A stretch of 14,013 nt of DNA. It comes from an uncultured Oscillospiraceae bacterium (GTDB taxonomy: Bacteria > Bacillota > Clostridia > Oscillospirales > Acutalibacteraceae). The notes beneath the pieces were generated by a model. It saw nothing but the letters and a program-made list of their open reading frames with translations. It was not told where the DNA came from and searched no databases. The number at the start of each line of letters is the position of its first letter. Positions within the stretch are counted from its first letter, which is position 1. The position numbers and the translations under genes were made by a program. This document shows, one piece after another, positions 13,873 to 14,013 of this stretch. Location of the stretch: the NCBI GenBank assembly GCA_910587835.1, contig CAJUNQ010000081.1:1-14013 (forward strand), written 5' to 3'.

Positions 13873-14013
13873 CTAGGGCTTGTTTGAAAATAGAGGAAAT
13901 GACGGAATTTTGACCAGAAGCGGTCAGCTTCAAGGAGAAAACCGCAAGGAATACTTGCGTATTACGAGGATTTTCGACGCAGAAGATGGCTGCTTCTGGG
14001 TAAAAAGACGGCG
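13873..14013. repeat. Inverted-repeat element, copy 2 (runs off the window)
   Basis: It starts with CTAGGGCTTGTTTGAAAAT (13873-13891), whose first 13 bases are the inverse of the end of copy 1 (125-137). From 13899 it matches copy 1 closely to the window end. By comparison with copy 1, about 26 bases are missing to the right, giving a full length near 167 bp. The centre forms a hairpin (GAATAC / GTATT..), flanked by TTTTGACCAGAAG and CTTCTGGGTAAAA, which also pair. No ORF here looks coding. Confidence 0.8.

Noticed and set aside
13588..13887. A 99-codon plus-strand ORF after hup
   Set aside because: It runs through the palindrome and the hup terminator and has no recognisable protein pattern or ribosome site.
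1..14013. The two end repeats as borders of a 14-kb composite mobile element or island
   Set aside because: Between them lie core housekeeping genes (icd, acn, ackA, tmcAL, hup) with uniform composition and no transposase or integrase; the repeats look dispersed rather than paired.
1..14013. CRISPR arrays, tRNA, rRNA, riboswitches
   Set aside because: No regularly spaced repeats, no cloverleaf or rRNA-like sequence, and no leader long or structured enough to resemble a known riboswitch was seen by eye.

Overview
The window reads as chromosomal DNA from a GC-rich, anaerobic Clostridia-type bacterium, most like the Oscillospiraceae (Flavonifractor / Lawsonibacter / Intestinimonas group). This is inferred from protein style, strong AGGAG-type ribosome sites, sigma-A-like promoters, acetate kinase fermentation, and a SpoVB-like flippase next to HU. 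No phage, plasmid, CRISPR, tRNA or rRNA signal was seen.

Layout. Positions 1-137 hold the end of a short inverted-repeat element whose terminal CTAG supplies the stop codon of the next gene. On the minus strand, 134-3289 encodes aconitase and a eukaryotic-type NADP isocitrate dehydrogenase as an acn-icd operon (citrate to 2-oxoglutarate). Minus-strand 3428-5935 is a compact run reading AEC-family transporter, HAD phosphatase, then a GNAT-DUF5655 fusion. It is driven by a good promoter whose -10 box lies inside a perfect inverted repeat. A divergent promoter drives a small PPOX-family flavoprotein (6127-6543). From 6544 to 7203 lies a graveyard: an 83-bp inverted-repeat element, a larB gene reduced to its two ends, a candidate longer element, a divergent copy of the end-of-window repeat, and a terminator. 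7204-7383 holds only a tandem 15-mer. ackA and a GrpB-GNAT fusion gene follow on the minus strand (7384-9661). On the plus strand come tmcAL, a small hypothetical gene split by a 49-bp palindromic insertion, a SpoVB/MurJ-like flippase, and hup with its own promoter and terminator (9732-13690). I see no gene in 13691-13872. The window closes inside a second copy of the repeat that opens it.

How it fits together. The protein-coding genes are ordinary housekeeping and accessory metabolism. What stands out is the density of very small, non-coding, palindromic elements. At least three terminal-repeat types are present, and they sit exactly at gene ends: the icd stop, the larB stop, just after the PPOX and hup stops, and inside one small gene. 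They look like MITE-type passengers moved by a transposase encoded elsewhere. Two genes here (larB and the small gene after tmcAL) are decaying. I found no convincing novel multi-gene system; the repeat families and their effect on gene ends are the most promising lead.
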